A stretch of DNA of 48,540 nt from Gnetum montanum (lineage: Eukaryota > Streptophyta > Gnetopsida > Gnetales > Gnetaceae): positions 164,174-212,713 of the forward strand of contig MNCI01027100.1 of assembly GCA_015680685.1 (NCBI GenBank), in the 5' to 3' direction. The notes below the pieces were generated by a model. That model saw only the letters and a program-made list of their open reading frames with translations, had not been told where the DNA came from and made no database searches. Positions 10,300-21,750 of the stretch are shown in pieces. The position numbers and the translations under genes were made by a program. How positions within the stretch are numbered: the stretch's first letter is position 1; each line of letters opens with the position of its first letter.

Positions 10300-11440
10300 G
10301 AATTGATACATGGAGAGCATGAAGCCTACCTTTTAGATGATGATTGCATGATTGCATGAAATCAATGCAAAGGTAGATAGAAATGTTGATCCTAGTCATA
10401 TTCCAACATGTAGAGGTGAAGAGCAGGTACATTCAAATGAAGAAGTTTCAAAATCAATTAGAGATGGAGTGGATGAAGAGGAAGAACAATCCAACCCTAG
10501 GAGTGTAAAAAACCATTAGTCAAAAATTCCAATGGGAGGGAATCCTATTCCTCAAATGGAAACTTCAAGTGCTCTAGTGGTGTTCAATGCCTCTTCTTTA
10601 GACAAGCTTGATAAGAAAGATGAGGCAAGACTTCCTAGAGTGTTCAAAAATGTTGCAAGACTTCTATATGTGGAGTTGAAGACTTTTAGTGATGTAGATG
10701 GCACCAATGCCTTTGCAAGTTGGTTGAAGACACTTAAGAAGCATTTTCAGTTAGAAGAAGTACCAAATAACTTGAGGGTACCTATTGCTAAATCTAGATT
10801 AGAACGTATGACTTCTACTTGATGGAAAAAGGAGTCCTAGGGTTATGAAAGACAAAATGGTCAACTTATTAGATATTGTGATATGATGAAACACAAGTTG
10901 AAGAGAAATTTTAAACAATCTTAACAAAGACAAGAAACCATTATAAAATTGAAATTTCAAAGGCAAGTTGATAAGGATGTCAAAGAATTCTACATCAAAT
11001 TTTGTGATTTATTTCATCAAGTTAAGGTAAATTGGAAGGAATATGAACATGCTTCAATCTTTTTAGAAGGTCTCAAAATGACATACCAGTAGGAGTTATC
11101 TTTTTATGAGCCACAAACTCTTGATGAGGCTTATGATTTAGCACTCAATGCTAAGAAAAAATTAGGAGGATTTGAAAATAGGAGCAAACAAATTTCCAAG
11201 GGAAAGGATAAGGGATCTAGATATAAGAAAAGATTCAAGGCCAAATATAAAGACAAGGAGGGCATCCAAGACAAGAAGATTAAAAGAGGAAACAAGAAGG
11301 AAAAAACCAACAAGGACCAAGGAAAGGAAGGTAAGGTTCAAGGTAGCAACTCATAAAAAGTTTAGTGCTTCAAATGTAGAGAATGTTGATACTAGCAATG
11401 GGAATGTCCACTTCACAAGGTAGCCAAGGGCAAAGATGTG
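10300..11440 (+). pseudogene. R4 gag with zinc knuckle, inactivated
   Basis: The longest open part runs 10532-10822 (MGGNPIPQMETS... to SRLERMTST), preceded in the same frame by an acidic stretch (DGVDEEEEQSNPRS) with one TAG. It continues as the gag core: KFQRQVDKDVKEFYIKFCDL, ASIFLEGLKMTYQ, then YEPQTLDEAYDLALNAKKKL. A Lys-rich basic tail leads to a zinc knuckle at 11366-11407, CFKCREC-stop-Y-stop-QWEC: the CX2CX4HX4C frame with His changed to Tyr (CAC to TAC) and two stops. Gag would bind and package the element RNA. At least four in-frame stops make it a pseudogene. Confidence 0.8.
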
Positions 11441-11599
11441 AAAACTAGGAGGTTGAGGAGATATCAAGCTAAGATATTCAGAGAGGTAATCCTAATTCTC
11501 CAAAAATTGAGGATGTTTATGAATTAAATTCTTGTACATTCACGGGGAATGTAAATATAGGAGATCATCCTAATAGGAAATTGTTGTTTTGGATTAGAG

Positions 11600-12000
11600 A
11601 TAGTTGCTTGCTTACTAAGGAATGAATTCATGTTTTGATTGATGGGGGAGCCCAAGAAAATGTTATTTCTTCTAGGCCAACTACTAGATTGGGTTTGGTA
11701 ACTAATCCTCATTCAAGATTCTATAAGGTGTATTGGTTATCTAGAGATTTCTTCGAAGAGGTGAGGGAACAATATACTTTGAAATTTAAAATAAAAATTT
11801 TTCATGATGTTGTGAAGTATGATGTGCTTCCAATAGATTGTACTAATGTAATTCTTGATAGATGTTGGAGTTTTGACAATGGTGCTTAGTTTGATGAAGC
11901 AAAAATGTGTGGAGTGTTGCTAGATCTGACAAAATTCATGATTTGATTCCTATGACAAGTGAACAAGTGAGACAACAAAGCTCACTTAATTCTTTCTTAA
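11600..12000 (+). pseudogene. R4 retropepsin remnant
   Basis: The frame from 11635 reads VLIDGGAQENVISSR, the active-site loop (D-G-G in place of D-S/T-G), then FKIKIFHDVVKYDVLPIDCTNVILDRCWSFD, the second conserved protease segment (usual LLGRPWLFD, here LDRCWSFD). Domain order and spacing fit a plant gypsy protease of about 100 residues. It is followed by a decayed linker toward RT. Loss of the D-S/T-G signature and flanking stops make activity unlikely. Confidence 0.75.
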
Positions 12001-12095
12001 ACCTTCTAAGAGAGAGAGAATATATTAAGGAATATTATGAAATTAGTTTTAGCTTTTTTGTTATGACAATAGTTGCTACTAATTGTGATGATACG

Positions 12096-12850
12096 TAGGT
12101 TGAAGTTCCTACAAGTGTGTTAGGCTTGAAGGAAAAATTTCCAAGGTGTTCAATGGATTTGGATGGACTACCACCAATGAGGAATGTACAACATCAGATT
12201 AACTTCATTCTTGGTGCCACCATTCCAAATGAGAGAGCTTACGAGATGACACCAAATTAGAGGGCTAAATTACAAATGCAAGTAGAGGAGTTACTTGCAA
12301 ATGGCTTCATGAGGGAATCCATTTCACCTTGTGTAGTTCCAATGGTATTAGTGCCAAAGAAGAATAGTGATGAATGGAGGATATGCATTGATTTCAATGC
12401 AATGAACAAGATAATGATAAGGTACAAGTTTCTTATTCCAAGGATAGATGATATCTTTAATGTCCTTTCCAATGCAAAGATTTTTTGAAAAATTGATTTG
12501 AAGAGTGGTTACCATCAAATTAGTAGTAAGCCTAGTGATGAGTGAAAGATAACTTTCAAAACACTAGATGGATTATTTGAGTGATTGGTGATGTCATTTG
12601 GGCTTATGAATGCACCTACTACATTCATGAGATTGATGGCTATGTGTTGAAGGACTTAATTGGTAAGTGTTGCATTGTCTTTTTTGATGATATTTTGGTG
12701 TATAGCTCTAATGAGGAAGAGTACTTAGATCACTTGAGGATGGTGTGTCTTAAGTTGAAGGAGGCACAATTGGTGATCAATGTAAAGAAATGTTATTTCT
12801 TTAAGAGAGAAATCACATATATGGGACATGTGGCTTCTAAAAACTAGATT
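12096..12850 (+). pseudogene. R4 reverse transcriptase remnant
   Basis: Successive RT blocks are visible: FILGATIPNERAYEMTPN, LLANGFMRESISPCVVPMVL, VPKKNSDEWRICIDFNAMNK, IDLKSGYHQI, then MSFGLMNAPTTFMRLM, and the catalytic block VFFDDILVYSSN (12680-12710; both Asp codons at 12686-12691 intact). It ends with INVKKCYFFKREITYMGHV. A frame change near 12630 and stops near 12487, 12544 and 12583 kill it. RT copies the element RNA into cDNA. Confidence 0.88.
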
Positions 12851-13345
12851 TGGATGGAAGCTACCAAGGTGAAGGCTATTAGGGAATGGCCAACTCCTAA
12901 GAATATTGGGGAGGTAAGATCATTCATTAGTTTCATAGGTTTTTATAAATAGTTCATAAAAAAATTTAATTATATTTCATGACTTATGTTTGCTTTATTA
13001 AAGAAAAATAAAGACTTTAGGTGGGAGAATGAAACCCAAGGGAGCTTTGACTTATTGAAAGTGAAAATTACCATTGAATTAGTGTTTGCAATTCTAGAGT
13101 TTCAAAACGTTTTTTAGGTAGAGGTAGATTTAAGTGGACTTGCCATTGGTGGAAAACTTTCATAAGAAGGTGGACCTATTTCTTTCTTTTCTAAAAAGTG
13201 GAATGAGTCAAGGAAAAAATATATCGTATATGAGAAGGAGTTGTACACTATTGTTCAAGTAATCAAGCATTGAAGGTATTACTTTTTATCCAAGGAGTTC
13301 ACTTTGATGATGGACCACAAAGCACTTTAGTTTCTAAACTCACAA
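12850..13345 (+). pseudogene. R4 RNase H remnant
   Basis: After the RT connection (AIREWPTPKNIGEVRSFISFIGFYK), the RNase H fold is recognisable: VEVDLSGLAIGGKLS (first Asp), ISFFSKKWNESRKKYIVYEK with ELYTIVQVIKH (catalytic Glu), and LMMDHKALQFLN-like (Asp; the Gln codon is TAG). Several in-frame stops follow. It would degrade RNA in the RNA-DNA hybrid. Confidence 0.8.
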
Positions 13346-13439
13346 AAGAATGTATGGATGATTTTTCTTTTTTGTATGAGCATGATGATGTTTTTGGAAG
13401 GGTTTGGAGGAGCCTTTGAGAGCCATTGATGAATAGGAT

Positions 13440-14680
13440 AGGCTAGAGAAGGGACTATCATATTCAAGATGAATTTTTATTTAAGAATGGAAAGGTATGT
13501 GTTTCTAATTGTGATTTTAGGAAAAATATTTTGTTTGAAAAGCATTGTAGTGGCATGACAAGTCACATGAGCATGGATAAAACATTGGAACTATGGGTAG
13601 GCACTATTTTGGTCCTAGTATGGCAACAAAAGTTTCAGAATTTGTGAAGGAGTGCTTGACATGCTAGAAGCTAAAAAGAGGTAAAGGTGTGGATGGACAC
13701 TATATGCCTTTGTCAATTCCCAAAGGTCCATGGGAAAGTATGTCTATGGATTTTGTGAGTGGTATTCTAAAGATCAAGAGTGAGAATGATGCAATTTTTA
13801 TTATTGTGGACATGTTCTCAAAGATGACATATTTTATTCCATGCAAGAAGGTGAGTGATGCTTCTCATCTGACAAATTTATTTTTCCAACATATTGTGAA
13901 GTTACATGATATTCCTTTGAATATTTTTATTGATAGAGACTCCAAGTTCACAAGTCATTTTTTGATGTTCCTTTAGAAAATTTTAGGGACAAAGCTAAAT
14001 TTTGCTAGTGCATATCATCCATAATTTGATGGCCAAACGAAGGCGGTGAATAAATCCTTGCTAAAAATATTGAGATGTTTGTGTGATGGATAGTTAAATA
14101 CTAGGAAAACTTGTTGTGTCATGCTAAGTTCTCGTATAATAATGCTTTTCATGTTACTATTGGCAAAAGCCCATTGGAGGTGAACTATGGGTTTTGTCCA
14201 AAGAATGTAGACACTTTGAAGAGTTTTGATGGTGAAGCTCAACTTAGGGCTAATTTTGTGCAAGAGATGAGGGATCTCCATGCACAAGTAAAATCCAATC
14301 TTGAGTAGAAGGCTGAAGAGAAAGTTCTCAAGAGAAATAAGGGCAAGCAGAAGCCTAATTTTGCCATTGGTGACTTTGTTTGGGTGCACTTAAATAAGAA
14401 GTGATTAAGAGGTATTAACTTCTTTAAATTGAAAGCTAAGAAGATGAGGCCTTTCAAAATAAAGGTTAAAATTAATGACAATGCTTTTGAGATTGATTTA
14501 CCAAATGATGCTGGTATCTATTTTGTGTTTAATGTTTTAGATCTTGTGCACTATCATATACCAGTTGATGAGAAGACCATACATGGTAGCATCAATGAGT
14601 TGAAGGGGACTATTGATGAGCCCAAGCCTTCAATAGAGAGGAAGGAAATCATACTTAAGAAAAAGGGAAGCTTCTAGCAC
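13440..14680 (+). pseudogene. R4 integrase remnant
   Basis: HHCC zinc-finger parts (EKHCSGMTSHMSMDKTL, then ECLTC) precede the core KGPWESMSMDFVSGIL (first Asp, 13749-13751) and DIPLNIFIDRDSKFTSHF (second Asp, 13932-13934). The third catalytic residue is lost: the usual AYHPQTDGQTE reads AYHP-stop-FDGQTK, with AAG at 14040-14042 where GAG is expected. The C-terminal domain is clear (MRPFKIKVKINDNAFEIDLP, then FNVLDLVHYH). No chromodomain is clear after it. Multiple stops and frameshifts. Integrase would insert cDNA into the genome. Confidence 0.85.
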
Positions 14681-14836
14681 TTAGGAAATCAAGAGGCATA
14701 AATATTTGATCCATTTGGAGGATGAGTTTGCTAATGATGCTACATGGTTCCATGAGACCAAACTTCAAGAGTGGGGGATCATGTTAACCCTTACTCTCTT
14801 ATTCACATGAGTTTACTTTTTGAAGGGTGGGAGAGC

Positions 14837-15820
14837 TAGTGTAGGAACACCTCTTTCAATCCCCTTGTTCTTCCCTACATGTATGTTCAGTAGGTTTCAG
14901 ACACTAGAGAGATATCTTGGAGGGCTAGAAGATGTATTGGCTAAGACCTAGGAATGCCAGGAGACATTTAGAAATCCAAGGAGATGTCTTGACTAAGAAG
15001 ATGACATCTTGGGTGAGATGTCTTACCAAAACATGAGATGCCTCAAACAAGATGTCTTACTTGAGAATGAGATGTCTTTAGCAAGATGTCTTACTAGAAG
15101 TGGATATGTCTTGGCCTTGAAAGAGATGTCTCATAGAAATAGGAGACATCTTGCCAGAGAGTTGGGTTCACATAGAGACATCTTCTCCTAATTAAAGACA
15201 ACCTAAATGGATGGGAAAACTTCCGAAAACACTTGTTTCAATTTAGAAAATAGCCAAAACATGATGAAAAATGATGGAAATAGCTGGTAAGAAGGTGAGA
15301 AGACTTGGAAAACATTTGAAGAGCCTCAAGTTGAGTTGAGTAAAGGTTTCTAGCATTCTTGTCTTCTGATTTGATGTAAATATTGATGTATTCATCATTA
15401 TAGATAGAGAATGAAAAAAAGTAAGAGCTCTTGAGAGTGAAGAGCTGAGAAAGAGAGAGTGGATGAGCACATTGAGCCAGTGCAATTAGGGATTGCAGCT
15501 CCAAGACCAAATTGTGGTGTATTGATCTATGTGTTCTTTTCTCTTATGTCTTAATAAAGAGATGAGATCTCAATCCTAGGTTGTGGAAGAGATTCTCTGT
15601 TGGTTGTGTCTTGCATTGAGAATAAACATTTTGTGGTTGTAGAGCCTCATGCTCTATAATATCATTTGAGTGTGATAGGTTTTGGATCCATGTAGGTTTT
15701 GAGGACCCTATTGTAATCTTATAATGAATTAATTGAAGATACCTAGTTTTCTTATTTTCTAGCAAAAATTTTTTATCTTTACTTAATATTAAGAGTAATT
15801 AGTGAAGTGAACTTGCTCTA
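14837..15820 (+). mobile_element. R4 3' LTR
   Basis: Begins TAGTGTAGGAACAC (TG to TA at the first dinucleotide) after a purine-rich tract, GAAGGGTGGGAGAGC (14822-14836), the likely polypurine tract. Ends CTCTA at 15820, followed by TTTTA, the right target duplication. It aligns with the 5' LTR with many substitutions, so the insertion is old. Confidence 0.82.
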
Positions 15821-15825
15821 TTTTA

Positions 15826-18800
15826 GTGGTTAATCTTCTTTGTTGGAGATTTTTTAAAGTTTTGGTGTAGGAAGAGAGAATTGGTGTAGAATGGATAATT
15901 TTAAAAGAAGGATAATTAGATATAGGTTAGTAGAATAGTTTTCATCTGGAAGTTGTTGAATATAGCAGTTTTGTTGTAGAGATTTTCATTTATTCCTTCT
16001 ACCTTCTTCCTACAATTATTTTAGTTTTGTTGGAGATTTGCAAAGTGTTGTGTAGGAAGAGAAAATTGATGTAGAGTGTATAATTTCAAAAGAAGGCTAG
16101 GTAATCATAGGTTGGTAGAATAGTTTTAATTTTATTTGTAGAAATTTGTTTAGGGGTTGTGGGTATTATGTTTGTCTTACTGGAAGGGGTATATATTATA
16201 GTGTTAGTTTCTTTCATAGGTTGTTTATTGAATTTAGCAAATTTTGGAAGTTGTAGGTATTATGTTATTGTTATAAGGATGCTTTTGTAGAGTAGTTTTT
16301 ATTAATGAGTTGATTGTTTAATTAAGGTATTTACATGTTTAAGTTAGCGACTTGTATAGGGTTGGATTCATAGAATTTTTTAATGTTGTTTTATTATATT
16401 GGGAGAGGGGGGATGGTAGTGAGATATTTATTATTATATAGATTATTTGTTTAATTTGGAAAATTGTTTGGGAGGTGTGAATATTGTGTTGTTATTGTTA
16501 TAATAGTGTATGTAGTGTTGGTTTTTTTTTAAGTAGATAGATTTGTAAAGTAGTTATTTAAGGGGTGCATACATTATATATTTAGAGGTATATATGTGGG
16601 TATTATTAGGAGTATATATTATAGTGTTATTTTTTTTATAGAGAAGTTATTTGTTCAATTCAACATCTTGTTTAGAAGGTGTGATGTTATAAGGATGTAT
16701 GTAGTATTAGTTTGTATTTTTTATTATAGATAGGTTTGTAGAGTAGTTACTTAAGGGGTGCACACATTGTATATTTAGAGGTATATATAGTGTTATAAAA
16801 TTTTATAGTATTATTGTACTTAAATTTTGTAGGTTTCCTAAGATAGGGTATTGTTTGTATTGATTTTTTAAAGGGAAATATTAGGTCTGCATAGGGCATG
16901 CTTCTAGGATGGCAACATAGTATCTACATAGGAAGTACAAAGGGGTGGTGATACTAGGTTTTGTGAGTATTAAAGTTTGTATTATTGTTTGTCAAGGGAG
17001 GGGGATTGGAGGGTGGGATAGTAGTATTTAAAAAGAGTGTTTCATGTTTTGTGTGACAGATTTTTTTAAAAGTAAAGAATGTTTCATTTTTTACGTGACA
17101 CCTTCAAAAGGCTTTAAGCCACATATAATTTCAAAAAAAGGCTAAGTAGACATAGGTTGGTAGAATAGTTTTACTTTTACTTGTAGCATTTTCTTTAGGG
17201 CTTGCACGTATTATATTTCTATTGTTATAAGGAGTGTATATTGTAGTTGTAGTTATTATTCATAGGTTTTTTATTCAATATATCAATTTGATTGGGGATT
17301 ATGGGTATGATGTTATTATTATTATATGGGTGTATGTAATGTTACTTTGGTTTTTTTTCATTTTTTGCCTAAATTCTAGATAAGTTGGATCTATAATATG
17401 TAGCATGTACCTCTAGGCTAGCAACATGTGAAGTGTAAAAAGAATGTTCGTACTATGCTTTGATCCCAACACCTTTAAGTACAAATGTATGCAAGTGAAT
17501 GAATTTACAAATGAGTCATGCTCTTGTAGTGTAGTTTTTATTAATGGGTTTATTATTCAATTCAAAAAATTATTTGGGGTGTGAGAGGTTTGTAGAATGG
17601 TTAATTTGGGGATGTATATAGTGTTTATTTGTTTAATTCAGGAAATTGATTTTGGGGGAGGATTGAAAAGAGAGAAGAGGAAGGTTGGTGGGGGAGGGGG
17701 GTTGGAGGGGTAGTGGGGTTGCAAGTGGTTGTGATGTGTATGTTATTATTGTTATAAGGATGTATATAGTGTTAGTTTGTTTGGTGAATAGGTTGTGCTC
17801 TTATAGTGTAATTTTTATTAGTAGATTCAACAAATTATTTGGGTTATGATAGCTTTGTAGAGTAGTTGTTTAGGGGATGCAAATATTGTGCTTAGGATTA
17901 TATATGTGGGTATTAGGGGTAATCATTATTTAGGGGGTGTATACATTGTATGTCTTAAGAATATATGTATGGTTATTATGTTGGCCTTAAGATAATGGGT
18001 ATATATTATAGTGTTTTTTTCTTAATTAGTTATTAACCTAGTGGTAAAGATTCTTAATTTGAAAGCTTCATGTCATGTGTTTGATTATAATACACATTGT
18101 TGGGTTATAAAGTTCGAATTAGGTATTTATGCTATCTTAATCTATCATTTGGTAGTTGCTAGAGATAGTGGTTTGTTGTAGATATTTTCTTTTCTTTCTA
18201 CTAGCTTTTTTTTTTTTTTTTTGCAGTTGTTTTAGTAGTTAGTCTTCTTTATTAGAGATTTGCAAAGTTGTCATTTAGAAATAGGTTGGTATAATAGGAT
18301 TAATTTTATTTGTAGCAATTTGTTTAGGGGTTGTGCATATTATGTTTGTGTTCTTATAAAGGATATATATTATAGTGGTAATTTTTTTTTATAACTTATT
18401 TGTTTAATTTAGTAATTTATTTAGGGGTTATGGGTATAATGTTGTTATTGTTATAAGGGTGTATGTAGTGTTAGTTTGTTTTTGTTTTTTTTTTCTAAAT
18501 TCTACTTAGGTTAGCTCTATACTACGAAGAACATGCCTTTGGGTTAGCAACATGCGAAGTGGAAAAAGGGTTTTGATATTGTATCTTGAACCCAATACCT
18601 TCAAGAACAAATGTGTGCAAAGGAACAAACTAGCTAATAGATTTCTTTTAGTAATTAGTGTTATGTTTTTCAATTTAATTTGTTTAGCATTCATATGTTG
18701 TGCAGAATTTTTTTTTTAGTTTTTGATGTATTTATCAATATGTTATGTTTGAGAAAAATATTTAAATAATATTTTTTTAAATTATTAATTTATTTTGGCT

Positions 18801-18860
18801 AAGAGGCCAATTACCAACCATGTCCAAGAGAGTCCATCTCTATCATGGTAAATTAATTTT
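15826..18860. repeat. AT-rich, long-period diverged repeat region
   Basis: No gene is visible. The plus strand is strongly T/G-rich. Segments recur: TAGGTTGGTAGAATAG near 16109, 17154 and 18283 (and TAGGTTAGTAGAATAG at 15924); TTTGTTTAGGGGTTGTG near 16150 and 18312; GTTATTGTTATAAGGNTGTATGTAGTGTTAG near 16680, 17750 and 18445; and a longer block (CTAAATTCTA...GCAACATG...CCTTCAAG) near 17370 and 18495. Spacings of about 1.05-1.13 kb between equivalent landmarks suggest a diverged tandem array. T18 lies at 18206-18223. Short open stretches here are not supported as genes. Confidence 0.6.
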
Positions 18861-18865
18861 ATAAT

Positions 18866-19427
18866 TGATGAACCATGATTTTTTAGGCTCCGATATCAGA
18901 TTCGCAATATTGGGTACATGATATCACAGCCTGACCAATGATATCGAATACACGATATCATGACTCCTGTGTAAGCCTATAAATACACATTTGGGCACAC
19001 AAGAAGGATGTGTTAGAGTAGGTCAGTATAGAAGTAGAGTTTTTTTGTTCATTTTTAGTTCATCTCAACTTTTCCCTAGTGCATGCCCATAGTGTGATGA
19101 TTGTAATTGTATGGAACCTTTATTCGAGTGTGATGTACATGGACATGCACATGACCAGCAATAAAGATCGAGATTACTTCATCATTGTAGTATTCACTTA
19201 GTTTTAATTGCTTAATTGTTATTGTTATTTATTGTTTTCTTAATTAATATTTATTTACCTTCATTTACTATCCCTGTTATTAAACATGGAATGAGTACGA
19301 CTTAATCATGAGCATTTAAGTGTAACTACCTAGATACCACAACTAGTCCATCTACGGAGTTCGATCGGATCGTGTGTGCACACTCATATTCATATGCTTG
19401 AGTGTAGGGGTACCTTGCCACTCATCA
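18866..19427 (+). mobile_element. R5 5' LTR (562 bp, internally deleted)
   Basis: U3 contains GATATC at 18892, 18920, 18940 and 18954. A TATA box (TATAAATA) is at 18978-18985 and a polyadenylation signal AATAAA at 19160-19165. Compared with the 878-bp 3' LTR it lacks 301 bp after 19320; the join lies in TGTAACTAC, which matches TGTGACTAC (27125) and TGTAACTAC (27426) at the two edges of the missing segment. Confidence 0.9.
18892..18959 (+). promoter_or_regulatory. GATATC palindrome array upstream of the R5 TATA box
   Basis: Four exact GATATC sites lie within 68 bp, ending 18 bp before the TATA box. The same region of the 3' LTR has CGATATCG-like and decayed forms between 26684 and 26763. Equivalent arrays stand in R7 and R8 LTRs and upstream of ORF-X. 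Confidence 0.6.
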
Positions 19428-19428
19428 T

Positions 19429-19447
19429 TGGCACCGTTGCTGGGGAT
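19429..19447 (+). other. R5 primer-binding site, tRNA-Asp type
   Basis: TGGCACCGTTGCTGGGGAT, one base after the LTR, matches the complement of the tRNA-Asp 3' end at 17 of 19 positions. Confidence 0.85.
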
Positions 19448-19560
19448 GGTGCTAGTTATCTATATTAGTTATATCATAGAAGATCGCTGTAACAAAGTAT
19501 TCACGATATATCTTTTAGAAAAGAGATTAATTTCAAGTAAGTCACACACAATTTGTAATA

Positions 19561-21750
19561 ATGTCTCCATCACAAGACCATGTTAATGCCACAACTAATG
19601 AGGCAATTCATTGGAGAACCAATGAATTATATGATGATGAAGATGAAGTTTGGAGTACTCAACCTTATGCAGGGATCCCCTATGTTCATGAACACCCCAA
19701 TGGTACTCAAGGACTCTCATCATCCAACTCTAACACCTCTAGTGAGGATGGAACATCCCGTAGAATGAGGGGGCCTGTAAGGCCTAGGACCTTCTCAATA
19801 GTTAACAAGAATTTATTCGGGGATGATTGGAAGACTTACAAAAGTCATGACGAGTTTTCTAGTTCTTTCTCTTCCTCTACCCCTTCAACGTCAGGTCGTG
19901 ACATGGATGATCATCTTTCAAGGGATCAGCGTAGAATTAAAAATCAAGCTCATAGGAAAAATCGAGAATGCCAACATGAACAAGGACAACATCATTCCAA
20001 ATCACAGATTCATAACCTACCTAGTCACGATGAACCCTTGCTGGCCACTAAGAGCCTAATGCATATACAAGAGGCTGTTCAAATATCCTATAGGCATTGT
20101 AAAGAAAGTTGTCTACCTAGGCTTGATTTAAACAACTTTCCCAAGTTTTTAGGAGGCTATGATTTAGATCTACAACAACATTTACAAGCCTTCTATGATG
20201 CCTGTGCATGGAATAATATTGATAATGGGTGGCAAAAACTTAAGCTCTTTCCTATGACACTCATTGGCCAAGCAAAAGTATGGTATAGGTCTTTAAAACC
20301 AAGNNNNNNNNNNNNNNNNNNNNNNNNNNNNNNNNNNNNNNNNNNNNNNNNNNNNNNNNNNNNNNNNNNNNNNNNNNNNNNNNNNNNNNNNNNNNNNNNN
20401 NNNNNNNNNNNNNNNNNNNNNNNNNNNNNNNNNNNNNNNNNNNNNNNNNNNNNNNNNNNNNNNNNNNNNNNNNNNNNNNNNNNNNNNNNNNNNNNNNNNN
20501 NNNNNNNNNNNNNNNNNNNNNNNNNNNNNNNNNNNNNNNNNNNNNNNNNNNNNNNNNNNNNNNNNNNNNNNNNNNNNNNNNNNNNNNNNNNNNNNNNNNN
20601 NNNNNNNNNNNNNNNNNNNNNNNNNNNNNNNNNNNNNNNNNNNNNNNNNNNNNNNNNNNNNNNNNNNNNNNNNNNNNNNNNNNNNNNNNNNNNNNNNNNN
20701 NNNNNNNNNNNNNNNNNNNNNNNNNNNNNTAGAACAAAGGATTGAAGATAATAAGGATAGGAGCTCAATTGCCAATCATACGTATCAATGTAATGTTTGT
20801 CTGTATGATCACCCCAAAGGCCAATGCCCAATCTTGTCACATTTACATAAGCATTGGGGAGGAATGCTACATCTAGATTTCATACAAAAATATTAGGTTC
20901 AATCGTAGTGGCAAAAACCCTAGTCATGGGGGAAACCATCGCCAACCAAACCATCCCCTTTGTATGTCCCAATGCCAAATGCTTATTATGTGCAACACCT
21001 TGCTTCTCCAACCGGATCAACATCCTCTACTTCACCTCATCGCTATCATTATCTTGAGTACTAGCCACCCATGTCCTCTCCAACAAGATCACCACCTTAT
21101 GTACCTTACACTTTTCTTCAACCTCAATATTCCCATCCTTCACCTCCTTCTACATCACCACCAATTGTACTAGAAGGTTTTGCACCATAGCACCAACGAA
21201 AGAACGTTACTTGTGCTGCTACTATCAATAGTAGTGGAGGTACTCAAAAGCGTTCTTTCTTCAAGCATGGCCATAGAAAGGGACAACACAGTTCTAAGAC
21301 CACTGCATCCTCCCACTTAGCATAAGTTCAACATTGTGGTGCATCTTTCTCCTTGAACCCAATGCCTCGTGTTACTTTATCTGGGCCACCAATCAACACT
21401 CCAACAACTATGCGGCCCAATGAGTATAACCATGTAGGGGGACATATTGATTCTTGCATACCATCTTACGGTCACGGGTGCCATAGTGGGTCAGCTCCTT
21501 ATCACATGACCGCATCTTATAATCTACCCCACTATGCCTACTACAATCAAGTGTGTGAACCCCAATTTGGGTATATTCCTACCACCACCTCAAAAGACAC
21601 CCGATGGTTTGGATATGATCGATCCCCAATATTTCCAAAATGCATGGATCCCAACCTTTCATTTATTAATTCTTGCCAAGATTAAAAGTTTAGTTATGGG
21701 GGATATCCTCCATTCTAACAAGTAGAATTAATAAATATTTTTCCTTTTCT
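19561..21750 (+). pseudogene. R5 gag, interrupted by stops and an assembly gap
   Basis: ATG at 19561 opens 247 clean codons up to the gap at 20304. The first ~60 residues (MSPSQDHVNATT...) differ from R8 gag. A Ser-rich and then a basic His/Gln-rich stretch leads to HDEPLLATKSL and the gag core from about residue 188 (NNFPKFLGGYDLDLQQHLQA, then KLKLFPMTLIGQAKVWYRSL), homologous to R8. After the gap the frame resumes from about 20730 with a short zinc-knuckle motif CNVCLYDHPKGQCP (20789-20827), then a Pro/Tyr/Ser-rich tail to about 21750 with TAG/TAA at places suited to Gln. The frame differs by one across the gap, whose length may be nominal. The product would coat the RNA. Confidence 0.85.
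20304..20729. other. Assembly gap (426 N)
   Basis: Run of N inside R5 gag. By alignment with R8 it should hold the second half of the gag core (equivalent of the R8 segment LEPETIRRWS to the pre-knuckle region, roughly 0.7 kb), so the gap may be under-sized. Confidence 0.95.

Larger units (their letters stand above)
9164..15820 (+). mobile_element. R4: complete but dead Ty3/gypsy element
   Basis: Two ~1-kb LTRs (9164-10202 and 14837-15820) flank gag, protease, RT, RNase H and integrase in the Ty3/gypsy order. TTTTA occurs immediately before (9159-9163) and after (15821-15825). The empty site can be read in paralogous repeat copies, for example 18224-18260, where GTTGTTTTAGTAGTTAGTC is uninterrupted. 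RT style (TFMRLM...FFDDILVYSS) and an iMet-like PBS suggest a chromovirus-related lineage, but no chromodomain is clear. Every coding domain has stops. Confidence 0.88.

Noticed and set aside
15009-15191. 60-codon frame in the R4 3' LTR
   Set aside because: It lies within the palindrome array; its repetitive peptide reflects the DNA repeats and it is absent as a frame from the 5' LTR.
20193-20840. Long frames spanning N bases on either strand
   Set aside because: They exist only because N was read as open; the real coding sense is the plus-strand gag. The same holds for 31472-31936.
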